DNA of 64,000 bases from Roseiarcus sp036488815 (GCA_036488815.1 DASXGX010000081.1:1-64000), one strand, 5' to 3'; counted from the first letter of the stretch, positions 10,193-19,533 are shown. A program made the numbers and translations. The notes: generated by a model from the sequence alone, not told the origin.

Positions 10193-10346
10193 CGTATTCC
10201 CCCAACGCGATCGCCAATTGAAGATCGCAGGCGGCCGCCACAAACGCAAACGCTCAGCCGTGATGGATCGCGCATCGACTTTCCGTTTGAAGCTTGCGGT
10301 CGAGCTGTGCGACACCGGCGAACCCTTGCTTCGTTCAGGATATCCG

Positions 10347-11237
10347 ATGTCCAGTTCCACTTCGGCCCTCGGCGACTCCGCCGCGCTGCTCGCGCGCATC
10401 GCCGACGCCCTCGATCGCCTCGCCCCTCCGCCCCAATTGCGGCCCGATTTCGCCGCCGCCGACGCCTTCGTCTGGCACGCCGACCGCGGCGCGCTCGTCG
10501 CTGTGCCGACTGTCAATCGCGTCGACATCGGGCTGCTGCGTGGCGTCGACCGGGTTCGCGACATGCTGCTGGAAAACACCGAGCGCTTCGCGCGCGGGCT
10601 GCCAGCCAACAACGCGCTGCTATGGGGCGCGCGCGGCATGGGCAAGTCGTCGCTCGTCAAGGCGTCGCACGCCGAGGTCAACGGGCGCGCCAAGGAGGAC
10701 GATCGGCTGAAGCTCGTCGAGATTCATCGCGAGGACATCGAAAGCCTGCCGACCTTGATGGCGTTGATGCGCGAGAGCCGCTACCGCTTCATCGTCTTCT
10801 GCGACGATCTCTCCTTCGATGGGGGCGACGCCTCCTACAAATCGCTGAAGGCGGCGCTCGAAGGCGGCATCGAAGGACGGCCCGCCAACGTGCTGTTCTA
10901 TGCGACCTCCAACCGCCGCCATCTGCTGCCGCGCGACATGATGGAGAACGAGCGCTCGAGCGCCATCAATCCCGGCGAAGCCGTCGAGGAGAAGGTCTCT
11001 CTGTCGGACCGTTTCGGCCTGTGGCTCGGCTTCCACCATTGCAGCCAGGACGACTACCTCGCCATGGTGCGCGGCTACGCAGAGCATTTCGGCCTCGACG
11101 CCCCCGCGGAGGCGATCGAGCGCGAGGCGCTCGAATGGGCGACGACGCGGGGCGCACGCTCGGGCCGCACGGCCTGGCAATTCACGCAGGACCTCGCGGG
11201 CCGGCTCGGCCGGCGCCTGGAGCCCAAAGGCGCTTAA
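10347..11237 (+). CDS. DUF815 AAA-type ATPase
   Basis: P-loop ATPase of the DUF815 family, 296 residues. Walker A is GARGMGKSS (about residues 94-102) and Walker B is FIVFCDDLSF (about 149-158), with arginine-rich ATSNRRHL as a likely sensor. The ATG at 10347 is the family start (MSSSTSALGDSAALLARIADAL); the frame is open further upstream without similarity. In Rhizobiales this gene commonly sits beside the LysM/M23 peptidase and tat/surE genes, as here. The cellular role is unknown. Confidence 0.9.
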   Translation: MSSSTSALGDSAALLARIADALDRLAPPPQLRPDFAAADAFVWHADRGALVAVPTVNRVDIGLLRGVDRVRDMLLENTERFARGLPANNALLWGARGMGKSSLVKASHAEVNGRAKEDDRLKLVEIHREDIESLPTLMALMRESRYRFIVFCDDLSFDGGDASYKSLKAALEGGIEGRPANVLFYATSNRRHLLPRDMMENERSSAINPGEAVEEKVSLSDRFGLWLGFHHCSQDDYLAMVRGYAEHFGLDAPAEAIEREALEWATTRGARSGRTAWQFTQDLAGRLGRRLEPKGA

Positions 11238-11251
11238 AGACAAATAAAGAC

Positions 11252-11280
11252 GGCGGGCCTTTCCTTGGACCCGCCGCTTT
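11252..11280 (+). terminator. possible hairpin terminator after DUF815 gene
   Basis: GGCGGG (11252-11257) can pair with CCCGCC (11270-11275), followed by GCTTT. The stem is short and the T-tract weak. The rest of the 139-bp gap to the converging peptidase gene shows nothing else. Confidence 0.4.
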
Positions 11281-11376
11281 GCCGCCGTCCCACAGTGTAA
11301 ACGTGTCTCGCGGTCATCCCGTGGGCGGCGCAGGCGTCCAGATTGGAGCCTGGACCTTTTTCATCCCGCTCTCGGC

Positions 11377-12660
11377 TCAGAGCCCGGCGAGATAACTGGT
11401 GGGGTCGACCGGGGTCGAACCCTTGCGCAGTTCGAAGTGCAACTGGGGCGAATTGACGTTGCCGCTCTGCCCCGACTTGGCGATCACCTGGCCGCGCTTG
11501 ACGGTTTCGCCACGCTTGACGTCGAGTTCGCCGTTGTTGGCGTAGGCGGTCACGAAGCCGTTCGGGTGGCGGATCAGCACCAGATTGCCGTAGCCCTTGA
11601 GCTCGCTGCCGGCATAGGCGACGACGCCGCTCTCAGCCGCCCGGACCGAAGTGCCCTCCGGCACGGCGATATTGATGCCGTCGTTGCCGCCGGCCTTGAA
11701 GCCCTCGATGATGCGGCCGCGCGCCGGCCAGCGGAATTCGGGGGCGACGCCCGCCGCGTCGGCCTGCGCCGCGGTAAGCGGCTGCGCGGGGGCCGATTCC
11801 GTCGGGTGCACGCTCGCCGTCGGCATCGGGTCGGCGCCGGGCGACTTCTTGACGGTGGTCGTCGTCTTCGCTTCGGTCTTCGCCTCGGCGACCACGGACC
11901 GCGCCGGCGCGCTCGCCTTGGCGTGCTTGGCGGCCTCAGCGTCGGCCTTGGCTACCTCTTCATGCTTCTTGGCCTTCGCCTCGGCCTTGCGGGCGGCGGC
12001 CTCGTTCTCAGCGACCTCCTTCGCGCCCTTCGCCTTATGTTTGGCGTCAGCCGCATCCTCGGCGACGACGTCCCTGGCGGCCTTCGCCTTGTGCTTGGCG
12101 GCTTCCGAAGCGTCCTCAGCCGCGATGCGCTTCGGCTTCTCGACCGGGGCCGCGCTCGCGCTGTAGACGGGCACGACCAGGTGCATGCCGCCGCGAACCT
12201 CAGACGCGCTGGACAGGCCGTTTGTCTTCAGCATCGCGGAAGCGGGAACCCCATAGCGACGCGACAAGGTCTCCAGCGTGTCGCTTTGCGCCACGACCAC
12301 CGGCGAGCCGCCGATGGCGGTCCAGCCGTTCGCCGAACCTGCGGCTTCGTGGACGACCGGCGGCGCGCTCCTGATCTGGCCCGTCGTCACTGGAGCGACC
12401 GGCGGCAGCGAGGCGACCGCAACTGGGCTCGGATGGGCGGCCGCCGCATATTCCGCGTTCGGCGTCGGCAGCGGCGCGGAGGCGACGCGTGGCGTCGGCG
12501 CGGGCCCGTCGTTCGAGGCGGTCGCAAAAGGGTTCGAGAATGGAGATTCGCTAAGCCGGGTCGAGTCCGCGGAGCATCCCGAGAGCCAGATACCCACCAA
12601 GCCTGTCACAGCCGCCCGAGCGGCGTATCGCTTGACGTCAAACGCTGCCAAATTCCTCAT
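11377..12660 (-). CDS. LysM / degenerate M23 peptidase lipoprotein (NlpD-like)
   Basis: Envelope lipoprotein of 427 residues. The N-terminal lipobox LSGC (about residues 21-24) marks it for lipidation. A LysM peptidoglycan-binding domain (SPVVVAQSDTLETLSRRYGV) is near residues 120-165, followed by a long Ala/Lys/Glu linker and a C-terminal LytM/M23 domain (about 320-427). Of the zinc-site residues, the last (LHFE) is kept, but the first His-x3-Asp is replaced (GGNDGINIA) and the second His is Asn (YANNGE). The protein is therefore probably an amidase activator rather than an endopeptidase, as in NlpD and EnvC. The ATG at 12660 is preferred over TTG at 12684. Confidence 0.9.
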   Translation of the reverse strand: MRNLAAFDVKRYAARAAVTGLVGIWLSGCSADSTRLSESPFSNPFATASNDGPAPTPRVASAPLPTPNAEYAAAAHPSPVAVASLPPVAPVTTGQIRSAPPVVHEAAGSANGWTAIGGSPVVVAQSDTLETLSRRYGVPASAMLKTNGLSSASEVRGGMHLVVPVYSASAAPVEKPKRIAAEDASEAAKHKAKAARDVVAEDAADAKHKAKGAKEVAENEAAARKAEAKAKKHEEVAKADAEAAKHAKASAPARSVVAEAKTEAKTTTTVKKSPGADPMPTASVHPTESAPAQPLTAAQADAAGVAPEFRWPARGRIIEGFKAGGNDGINIAVPEGTSVRAAESGVVAYAGSELKGYGNLVLIRHPNGFVTAYANNGELDVKRGETVKRGQVIAKSGQSGNVNSPQLHFELRKGSTPVDPTSYLAGL

Positions 12661-12768
12661 CGGCTTCAACTCACTCGCACGCAACCGGACTTGCGAGCAC
12701 TTTGCGCCGATTAGATTAAGACATGGTTTAAGATGAATCCTTCGTGAGCAATTGCGGCGTTTTGTCGC

Positions 12769-13425
12769 CTAAAGCGCCCGCGCCAGGCCCTCGGCCAGGG
12801 GCGTCAAAGTCCGCGCCGGACCGTGCAGCTCCGCCTCGATTTGTCCCTCGGCGCCGCGGGCCAGTCGCACGATGCGCTGCGAGCCGGAGCTGTCATCGAC
12901 GACGGCCGCGACCAGCGCTCCGCCCTCCGCTAAAAGTTCGGTCAGCTTCGGCGCCGGCGGCTCGATCAGCGCGTGAACCAGAATGCGATCGTATTGAGCC
13001 TGCGCCCGATCGAGGGCGAGGCCGTCCCCCCACTGCGCGCTCACATTGTCCAGTCCGAAGGCTTCGAGACGCGCCGCCGCTTCGAGCGCGAGGCTCGGGT
13101 GACGCTCGAGCGAGACGACTTCCGCGGCGAGTTGCGCAAGCAGGGCGGCGGCGTAGCCGGTCCCCGTCCCGATCTCCAGGACCCGGTCTTCAGGTCCCGG
13201 CGAGAGCGCCTGGATCATGGCGGCGAGAATGGAGGGCGGCGGAGCGGTCTGGCCGCAGCCGATCGGCATGGCCATGTCCCGCCAGGCGACGTCGGCGTAG
13301 CGCTGCGGCATGAACAGCGCCCGCGGCGCGCGCTCGAGGGCGCGCAGCAAGCGCAGATCGTTGATACCGCGCGAGCGCAGCCGCAACATGAACTGGACGC
13401 GTTCTTCAGCCTCGGAGGTCTCCAC
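12769..13425 (-). CDS. pcm: protein-L-isoaspartate O-methyltransferase
   Basis: Repair methyltransferase that uses SAM to methylate isoaspartyl residues in damaged proteins; cytosolic, 218 residues. The PCMT signature appears as IGCGQTAPPPSILAAMI (about residues 56-72), followed by the SAM-binding VLEIGTGTGYAAALLA (about 83-98). It lies 16 bp downstream of surE in the same direction, the classic surE-pcm pair, and upstream of the LysM/M23 lipoprotein gene. Confidence 0.95.
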   Translation of the reverse strand: METSEAEERVQFMLRLRSRGINDLRLLRALERAPRALFMPQRYADVAWRDMAMPIGCGQTAPPPSILAAMIQALSPGPEDRVLEIGTGTGYAAALLAQLAAEVVSLERHPSLALEAAARLEAFGLDNVSAQWGDGLALDRAQAQYDRILVHALIEPPAPKLTELLAEGGALVAAVVDDSSGSQRIVRLARGAEGQIEAELHGPARTLTPLAEGLARAL

Positions 13426-13441
13426 CGCGACTCCCCGTCGC

Positions 13442-14212
13442 TCAGGCGGCCCGGAAGGCCTCCTCGTAGCGACGGCGCGTCGCCTCGTCCGTCAGATCGA
13501 GCCGCAGCGGCGTGACGGAAACCTTGCGCGCGGCGAGCGCTTCGATGTCGGTGCCCGCGCCGGGCGTAAAGCCGCCGCGCTGGAACATCAGCCAGTAGTA
13601 GGGAATGGAGCGGCCGTCGCGCCGTTCCTCGATGCGCATCAATTCGGTGTCGCGCCGGCCCTGGACGGTGATCGCTTCGCCCGCGACCTCGGCCGCCGCG
13701 CAAGCCGGGAAATTGACGTTGACCAGCACCCCCTCGGGCACGCCGACGCGCAGTACGCGACGGATCACGTCCGGCCCCAGCGTCTGCGCGCTCTCCCAGT
13801 TCGTGTTCTCGCGTCCGTTGCGGCCGTCGAAGGCTTGCGAGAGGGCGATCGAGGGGATGCCGAGCAGCGTGCCCTCCATCGCGGCGGCGATCGTGCCGGA
13901 ATAGGTGACGTCCTCGGCGACGTTCTGGCCCCGGTTGACGCCGGAGAGGATCAGATCGGGACGGGTCTCGGCCATGATCTTGCGAACGCCCATGATGACG
14001 CAATCGGTCGGCGTGCCCTGCACCGCGAAGTGCCGCGGGCTGATCTCGCGCAGCCGGAGCGGATTGTTGAGCGAGAGCGAGTGCGCGACGCCGGATTGAT
14101 CGATCTCAGGCGCGACGACGAAGACATCGTCGGAGAACTGACGCGCAATCGCCTCGAGGATCTTGAGGCCGGGCGCGTGGACGCCGTCGTCGTTGGTGAG
14201 CAGAATTCGCAT
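13442..14212 (-). CDS. surE: 5'/3'-nucleotidase SurE
   Basis: Metal-dependent phosphatase acting on nucleoside monophosphates, 256 residues. The N-terminal MRILLTNDDGVHAPG carries the DD metal ligands, with SGVNRGQN and TYSGTIAAAMEG further on, all diagnostic of SurE. The frame is open upstream to 14617 but only the ATG at 14212 gives the conserved N-terminus. It sits between serS and pcm, the common alphaproteobacterial order. Confidence 0.96.
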   Translation of the reverse strand: MRILLTNDDGVHAPGLKILEAIARQFSDDVFVVAPEIDQSGVAHSLSLNNPLRLREISPRHFAVQGTPTDCVIMGVRKIMAETRPDLILSGVNRGQNVAEDVTYSGTIAAAMEGTLLGIPSIALSQAFDGRNGRENTNWESAQTLGPDVIRRVLRVGVPEGVLVNVNFPACAAAEVAGEAITVQGRRDTELMRIEERRDGRSIPYYWLMFQRGGFTPGAGTDIEALAARKVSVTPLRLDLTDEATRRRYEEAFRAA

Positions 14213-14298
14213 AGGACCGCCTTTCCCGAGCTTTGTAGCGCGCCGGTTCGATTCGCGCGATCCACCATTTCGCAGCGTCAAAGCGGGCGCGCGAGCCT

Positions 14299-15588
14299 CT
14301 ACGGCTTCGCTTCGATGCGCGTCAGTCCCGCCATGTAGGGCCACAGCACCTCGGGGACAGACACCGTTCCGTCGGAGTTCTGGTAGTTTTCGAGCACCGC
14401 GACCAGCGCGCGCCCGACCGCGACGCCCGAGCCGTTCAGCGTATGGACGAAGCGGGTGTGCTTTGCGTCCGCCGCCTTGCAACGCGCGTTCATCCGGCGC
14501 GCCTGGAAGTCGCCGCACACCGAGCAGGAGGAAATCTCGCGGAAACGTCCCTGCCCCGGCAGCCAGACCTCGATGTCGTAGGTTTTCTGCGCCGCAAAGC
14601 CCATATCGCCGGCGCAAAGGGCCACAGTGCGGAAATGGAGGTCCAGCCGCTTCAGCACCTCTTCGGCGCAGGCCGTCATGCGCTCATGCTCCGCAGCCGC
14701 CTGCTCCGGCGTCGTGATCGAGACGAGCTCGACCTTCTCGAACTGATGCTGACGGATCATGCCGCGCGTGTCGCGGCCGGCCGCCCCCGCCTCGGCGCGA
14801 AAGCAGAGCGTTCCGGCGGTGAAGCGCATCGGCAGGCGCCGCTCGTCGACGATGCTCTCGCGCACGAGATTGGTCATCGGCACTTCGGCGGTCGGGATCA
14901 GCCAATAGCCGTCGCCGGCGGCGAACTGGTCGTCGCGGAACTTCGGCAATTGCGCCGTGCCGAACATCGGGTCTTCGCGCACCAGCACAGGCGGATTGAC
15001 TTCCTCATAGCCGTGCTGGCGCGTGTGGAGATCGAGCATGAACTGCATCAGGGCGCGCTCGAGCCGCGCCAACCCGCCCCGCAGCACGACGAAGCGGGAG
15101 CCCGACAGTTTCGCGGCCAATTCGAAATCCATCAGGCCGAGCGCCTCGCCGATCTCGAAATGCTCCTTCGGCTTGAAGCCGTCCGGGAACTTCGGCGGCG
15201 CGCCGTAGCGCCTGATCTCAACGTTGTCGTTCTCGTCCTTGCCGTCGGGCGTGTCGGGCGCCGGGAGGTTCGGGATCGCGGCCAGCTCGCTGTCGAGCGC
15301 CGCGGCGGCCGCTTTCTCTTCCGCCTCGAGCTCCGGCAGCGCCGCCTTCAGCCGCGCCACCTCCTGCTTGAGGGCGTCGGCGGCCGCAGCATCCTTGCGC
15401 GCCATCGCCGCGCCGATCTCCTTCGAAGCGGCGTTGCGGCGCTCCTGCGCGCGCTGCAATTCGAGGATCGCCGCGCGGCGCCGGTCGTCGAGCGCGATCA
15501 GCGACTCGGCGCGCGGGGGGAGCGAACGGCGCGCCAGACCCTCGTCGAACGTTTGAGGATTGTCCCGAATCGCTCTGATATCGTGCAT
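14299..15588 (-). CDS. serS: seryl-tRNA synthetase
   Basis: Class II aminoacyl-tRNA synthetase charging tRNA-Ser (and tRNA-Sec where present), 429 residues. The N-terminal coiled-coil arm (about residues 30-100, Ala/Glu/Lys-rich) contacts the tRNA variable arm. Motif 2 (FRAEAGAAGRDTRGMIRQHQ, about 260-280) and motif 3 (NGSGVAVGRALVAVLEN, about 385-401) are intact. The ATG at 15588 (MHDIRAIRDNP) is the universal SerRS start; the open frame upstream is not part of the protein. The gene is followed by surE. Confidence 0.97.
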   Translation of the reverse strand: MHDIRAIRDNPQTFDEGLARRSLPPRAESLIALDDRRRAAILELQRAQERRNAASKEIGAAMARKDAAAADALKQEVARLKAALPELEAEEKAAAAALDSELAAIPNLPAPDTPDGKDENDNVEIRRYGAPPKFPDGFKPKEHFEIGEALGLMDFELAAKLSGSRFVVLRGGLARLERALMQFMLDLHTRQHGYEEVNPPVLVREDPMFGTAQLPKFRDDQFAAGDGYWLIPTAEVPMTNLVRESIVDERRLPMRFTAGTLCFRAEAGAAGRDTRGMIRQHQFEKVELVSITTPEQAAAEHERMTACAEEVLKRLDLHFRTVALCAGDMGFAAQKTYDIEVWLPGQGRFREISSCSVCGDFQARRMNARCKAADAKHTRFVHTLNGSGVAVGRALVAVLENYQNSDGTVSVPEVLWPYMAGLTRIEAKP

Positions 15589-15592
15589 GAAG

Positions 15593-16477
15593 TCACCTGA
15601 TTTGTCCGAGCCGGCGACGCAGCAATGCGTCACCGAAGACATTAAAGCAGAGGCCAGCCAATACCAGAACAGCGCCCCATATCTCAAATGTTCCGAGTGG
15701 TTCGCCGAACACCGCCGAACCGGCGGTCATGCCGACCACGGGAACCAGCAGCGCGAACGGCGCGACCGCCGCCGCGGGATAGAGGGACATCAGCCGCGCC
15801 CAAACACCGAAACCGAGCACCGTCCCGGCATAGGAAACCACGAGCACCGCGACGACCAGCTTGAGCGAGGGATGGATCAGCGAGGCGACGCCTTCGTGAC
15901 CCTCCATGACCAGCGACAGCAGAAGCAGCGGGACTGGAGGTGCGAGGCTCGACCAGATCACGAAGGCGAACATGTCGGCCCGTCTGGCGAGTTTGGCGAC
16001 GACGTTGCCGGCGCCCCAGAACGCTGCAGCGACGATCACCATTGCGAAGGGCCAGAAGCTCGCACCGTCGAGCCGCTGCGAACCGATCAGCGCGATTCCG
16101 GCGAAGGCGACCGCCGCGCCAATCACCTGCGTCCGCCGCGGCTCTTCACGGAGGAGCGCCCAGGCGAGGAAGATCGTGAAGAAGGCCTGCAACTGCACGA
16201 TCAGCGACGCAAGGCCAACCGGAAATCCGCGCCGGATCGCTAGGAACAAGAGGCCGAACTGCCCGACCCCGATCAGCGCGCCATAGAGGCACACGAGCCA
16301 AGGCGAGGCCTTGGGCGGCCGCACGAACAGGACGCCGGGAAAGGCCGCGAAAGCAAAGCGCAGCGCGGAAAGCAGCAGCGGCGGGACTTCGCCGACACCG
16401 ACCTTGATTGCAATGAAGGTAAGGCCCCAGACCGTCGCGACGCCGATCGCAGCAAGGACGTCGCGGGCGCGCATCAC
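15593..16477 (-). CDS. EamA/DMT-family transporter
   Basis: Inner-membrane protein of 294 residues with about ten hydrophobic helices in two EamA repeats (for example IGVATVWGLTFIAIKVGVGE at the N-terminus and a second EamA repeat beginning near residue 145). It is a drug/metabolite exporter family member, related to YdcZ/RhaT-like amino acid or metabolite exporters; the substrate is not predictable. It is inserted between tatC and serS with only 4 bp on each side, so it is part of the same leftward transcription unit. The ATG at 16477 follows the tatC stop directly. Confidence 0.88.
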   Translation of the reverse strand: MMRARDVLAAIGVATVWGLTFIAIKVGVGEVPPLLLSALRFAFAAFPGVLFVRPPKASPWLVCLYGALIGVGQFGLLFLAIRRGFPVGLASLIVQLQAFFTIFLAWALLREEPRRTQVIGAAVAFAGIALIGSQRLDGASFWPFAMVIVAAAFWGAGNVVAKLARRADMFAFVIWSSLAPPVPLLLLSLVMEGHEGVASLIHPSLKLVVAVLVVSYAGTVLGFGVWARLMSLYPAAAVAPFALLVPVVGMTAGSAVFGEPLGTFEIWGAVLVLAGLCFNVFGDALLRRRLGQIR

Positions 16478-16481
16478 ACCG

Positions 16482-17258
16482 TCATGGCTTCTTGTTTTCC
16501 GCCGCGCGGCGCTTTTCGACGAAGCGAACGGCGATGACCGAGCCCTCGTAGAGCAGCAGCATCGGCAAGGCGAGCGAGATCATGCTGACGAGGTCGGGCG
16601 GCGTGAGCAGCGCGGCGAGGCCGGTGACCGCGACGATCGCGTAGCGCCGCATGGAGGAGAGGTATTTCGAATCGACGATGCCGACATGGCCCAGCAACGT
16701 CAGAATGACCGGCAATTGGAACGCGATCCCGAACGCGAAGATCAGCGTCATGATCAGCGACAGATATTCGCTGACCTTGGGCAGAAGCTCGATCGTCGCC
16801 TGGCCGGGCGTGTTGACCTGCTGCAGCGACACCGAAAACCGGATCAGCAGCGGCATGACCACGAAATAGACCAGCATCGCGCCGGCGAGGAAAAAGATCG
16901 GGGTCGCGATCAGATAGGGCAGAAACGCCTGCCGCTCGTGCTTATAAAGCCCCGGCGCGACGAACTTGTAGAGTTGCACCGCAATGATCGGAAAGGCGAT
17001 GACGCCCGCCCCGAACATGCTCAGGCGGATGTTGGTGTAGAATTGCTCGAGAAAATGCGTCGCGATCAGCGTCGCCTTCTCTGCGCCGACCACACGGACA
17101 TAGGGTTCGGTGAGGACGTTATAAATCGCGCGCGAAAAGTAGAAGCACACCAGGAACGCCGCAAGGAAGGCGTAAATCGCCCGCACGAGCCGCATCCGCA
17201 ACTCGATGAGATGATCGAGCAGCGGGGCCTTTGTCGCGTCGATGTCTTCGGCGCTCAT
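16482..17258 (-). CDS. tatC: twin-arginine translocase subunit TatC
   Basis: Six-helix membrane receptor of the Tat pathway, which binds RR signal peptides of folded proteins; 258 residues. The N-terminal segment LLDHLIELRMRLVRAI contains the conserved HL-E-R signature for signal recognition, and a further family motif is FGIAFQLPVILTLLG. The start overlaps the tatB stop by 4 bp. It forms the operon tatA-tatB-tatC, and Tat substrates are visible in this window (the DsrE remnant, the ABM protein, the amino acid-binding protein). Confidence 0.97.
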   Translation of the reverse strand: MSAEDIDATKAPLLDHLIELRMRLVRAIYAFLAAFLVCFYFSRAIYNVLTEPYVRVVGAEKATLIATHFLEQFYTNIRLSMFGAGVIAFPIIAVQLYKFVAPGLYKHERQAFLPYLIATPIFFLAGAMLVYFVVMPLLIRFSVSLQQVNTPGQATIELLPKVSEYLSLIMTLIFAFGIAFQLPVILTLLGHVGIVDSKYLSSMRRYAIVAVTGLAALLTPPDLVSMISLALPMLLLYEGSVIAVRFVEKRRAAENKKP

Positions 17259-17728
17259 TCCGCCGCGCCTCGTACGGTCGGCTCTTCGTCATGCGCGGCC
17301 GGGAGCGTCGGACCGGCGGGAAGCGTCGGACCGACGGACGAGGCGGCCTCGGCCCCGCTCGCGCCCTCCTGCATGGCGCCCGCCTCGCTCAACGCCACCT
17401 CGGAGACCCCGATGTTCTTCGGACCCTCGACGGCGCTGGTCATCTCCTGGCGCATCGCCATCGCCGGGTCGAAGGCCGCGTTGACCTTGGCCGTCTGCTC
17501 GATAGCGGAAAGCTCGCGCTTAACGCTTTCGAGCTCCTGCTTCACGCCCTCGAGCTCGACCTCTTTCATCGCGTCCATGAACTGGCCTTGAAACTCGGCC
17601 GCCATCCGGCGCATCTTGCCGAGCGTCTGGCCAACCGTGCGCATGACGCGCGGCAAATCCTTCGGCGGAATGACCGCAAGCGCGACAATGCCGAAAATCA
17701 GGAGCTTGCCTAGGTCGAAATCGAACAT
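17255..17728 (-). CDS. tatB: twin-arginine translocase subunit TatB
   Basis: Single-pass membrane protein that forms the TatBC receptor; 157 residues. The N-terminal helix MFDFDLGKLLIFGIVALAVI is followed by the hinge PPKDLPRVMR, an amphipathic helix and a variable acidic tail ending in Pro/Gly/Thr repeats. The length and hinge distinguish it from TatA. It lies between tatA and tatC, overlapping tatC by 4 bp. Confidence 0.95.
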   Translation of the reverse strand: MFDFDLGKLLIFGIVALAVIPPKDLPRVMRTVGQTLGKMRRMAAEFQGQFMDAMKEVELEGVKQELESVKRELSAIEQTAKVNAAFDPAMAMRQEMTSAVEGPKNIGVSEVALSEAGAMQEGASGAEAASSVGPTLPAGPTLPAAHDEEPTVRGAAE

Positions 17729-17804
17729 GAAGGGGTCCGGCCACGCAAAATCCAGGGAAGCGGCGAACCCTCCTCCCCGGCGACGTCCTTACGCCTTTGG
17801 CGCG

Positions 17805-18047
17805 TCAGTTGACCTTGTTCGTCTCGCTGACGTCAGCGGGGGCGCCGGCCCGGGCCTCGAGGCTACGGGGCGCAACCGCCGGAGCGGCCGGCTTGGCCTC
17901 GGCCTCGTCGTCCGCCATACCCTTCTTGAACGATTTGATGCCCTTGGCCACATCGCCCATGATGTCGGAAATCTTGCCCTTGCCGCCGAACAGCAGCAAA
18001 GCCACCGCCCCGAACAACATCCAATGCCAAATGCTGAAGCTACCCAT
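17805..18047 (-). CDS. tatA: twin-arginine translocase subunit TatA
   Basis: Pore-forming Tat component, 80 residues. One N-terminal transmembrane helix (MGSFSIWHWMLFGAVALLLF), a FGGKGKISDIMGD hinge and amphipathic segment, and a short charged tail. The frame is open upstream to 18314; the ATG at 18047 gives the exact family N-terminus. It is the first gene of tatABC, with the promoter expected in the 196 bp shared with the divergent ridA-like gene. Confidence 0.96.
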   Translation of the reverse strand: MGSFSIWHWMLFGAVALLLFGGKGKISDIMGDVAKGIKSFKKGMADDEAEAKPAAPAVAPRSLEARAGAPADVSETNKVN

Positions 18048-18243
18048 GGCCACTTGTCCTGTACAACCGCGCCCCGCGCCAAGCGGGCGCGCGTAAAAGA
18101 TGCTTGGCTGGAACCTAAGCGCGCCGGCACGCAAAAACAAGCGCGGCGCGAGAGAAGCCGCCTCTTCCGTCAAGCCATTCCGCTGATTATGGTTCGGGCG
18201 GCGGCACGGGGCGCCCGTTCCGCGACATCGCAAAGGAGTGAAC

Positions 18244-18717
18244 ATGAGCGTCACCGCTAAGCGCCTCGAAGAACTCGGCCTGACGCTGCCGCAACCCGCT
18301 GCGCCAGTCGCCAATTACGTCCCTTATGCGCGCGCCGGTTCGCTCCTCTTCATTTCCGGTCAATTGCCGCTCGGCCCGGACGGCAAGCTGGCGCCGGCGC
18401 ATATCGGTAAACTGGCGGCGGATTCGCCGATCGAGGCGGCGAGCGAAGCCGCGCGGCGCTGCGCCATCAATCTGATCGCGCAGGCCCAGGCGGCGCTCGG
18501 CGATCTCGACCGCATCGCGCAGGTGGTCCGGCTCGGCGGATTTTTCAGCGTCGACGGGGAGTTCGGGGCCCTGCCGCAAGCGATGAACGGCGCCTCGGAT
18601 CTGATGGCCGCCGTCTTCGGGACGCGCGGCCGCCACACGCGAACGACGGTCGGCGTCGCGCATTTACCGCTTGGCGCACTGGTCGAGGTCGAGGCGACGT
18701 TCGAGATCTCCGCGTGA
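18244..18717 (+). CDS. RidA/YjgF-family protein
   Basis: Member of the Rid superfamily (157 residues), whose archetype hydrolyses reactive enamine/imine intermediates. Family features are YVPYARAGSLLFISGQLPLG (about residues 25-44) and RTTVGVAHLPLGALVEVEA (about 135-153). The arginine that binds the carboxylate in RidA is at the expected C-terminal position (RTTVGV). AAGGAG ends 7 nt before the ATG at 18244, which is therefore preferred to GTG at 18238. It overlaps the following gene by 4 bp. It belongs to the longer YjgF-like subgroup rather than canonical 125-residue RidA. Confidence 0.88.
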   Translation: MSVTAKRLEELGLTLPQPAAPVANYVPYARAGSLLFISGQLPLGPDGKLAPAHIGKLAADSPIEAASEAARRCAINLIAQAQAALGDLDRIAQVVRLGGFFSVDGEFGALPQAMNGASDLMAAVFGTRGRHTRTTVGVAHLPLGALVEVEATFEISA

Positions 18718-19463
18718 GCGGCAAGGCGCCGGGTTGGCTCACGGATCGCCCGATCGCCCACCGCGGGCTGCACAACGCCGCCAAGGGCGTCGTCGAGAAT
18801 ACGCTCGGGGCCGCCGAGGCGGCGATCGAGGCGGCCTGCGCGATCGAGTGCGACGTCCAACTCAGCCGCGATGGCGAGGCGATGGTGTTCCACGACCCGG
18901 CGCTCGACCGGCTGACGCGCGGCCGCGGCAACGTGTCGCAGAAGAGCGCCGCCGAACTTCATTCGATTCCGCTCCGCGATTCGAGCGAGCGGATTCCGAC
19001 GCTGTCGCAGTTGCTGGCCCGGATCGCCGGCCGCACGCCCCTGATCTGCGAGATCAAGAGCCGCTTCGACGGCGATTTGCGCTTGACCGAGCGGGTCGCG
19101 GCGTTGGCGCGCGACTACGCGGGGCCGATCGCTTTCAAGAGCTTCGACCCGGCCCCGATCGCCCATCTGCGCGCGGCGCACCCCGCCGTCGCCCCGCTCG
19201 GCATTGTCGCCGAAGCGAGCTACCGTGGCCGTTACTGGCGCGCGCTGTCGCCAAAGCAGAAGGAAGCCTGCGAGGCGTTCCTGCACTATCCCCAGACGCA
19301 GCCGGACTTTCTTTCCTGGTGCGTCGAGGACCTGCCGCACCCGACGCCGTTCCTGTTGCGCAGCGTCGAGAGGCTGCCGGTCATGACCTGGACGGTGCGA
19401 ACCGCCGAGCAACGCGAAGCCGCGGCGCGTTGGGCGGACCAGGCCGTGTTCGAGAATGCGTGA
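18714..19463 (+). CDS. glycerophosphodiester phosphodiesterase
   Basis: GDPD TIM-barrel enzyme, 249 residues, which cleaves glycerophosphodiesters to glycerol-3-phosphate and an alcohol. Catalytic elements are AHRGLHNAAKGVVENT (about residues 13-28) and the metal/acid segment ECDVQLSRDGEAMVFHDPAL (about 43-62). No signal peptide, so cytosolic. It starts at GTG 18714, overlapping the ridA-like stop by 4 bp, so the two are coupled. Confidence 0.92.
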   Translation: MSGKAPGWLTDRPIAHRGLHNAAKGVVENTLGAAEAAIEAACAIECDVQLSRDGEAMVFHDPALDRLTRGRGNVSQKSAAELHSIPLRDSSERIPTLSQLLARIAGRTPLICEIKSRFDGDLRLTERVAALARDYAGPIAFKSFDPAPIAHLRAAHPAVAPLGIVAEASYRGRYWRALSPKQKEACEAFLHYPQTQPDFLSWCVEDLPHPTPFLLRSVERLPVMTWTVRTAEQREAAARWADQAVFENA

Positions 19464-19533
19464 GCTATGCAACTGTCGGTTGCCAGGAGAAGACGGGGGA
19501 CTTATAGGCGACGGTGACCTCAACGATTCACGG

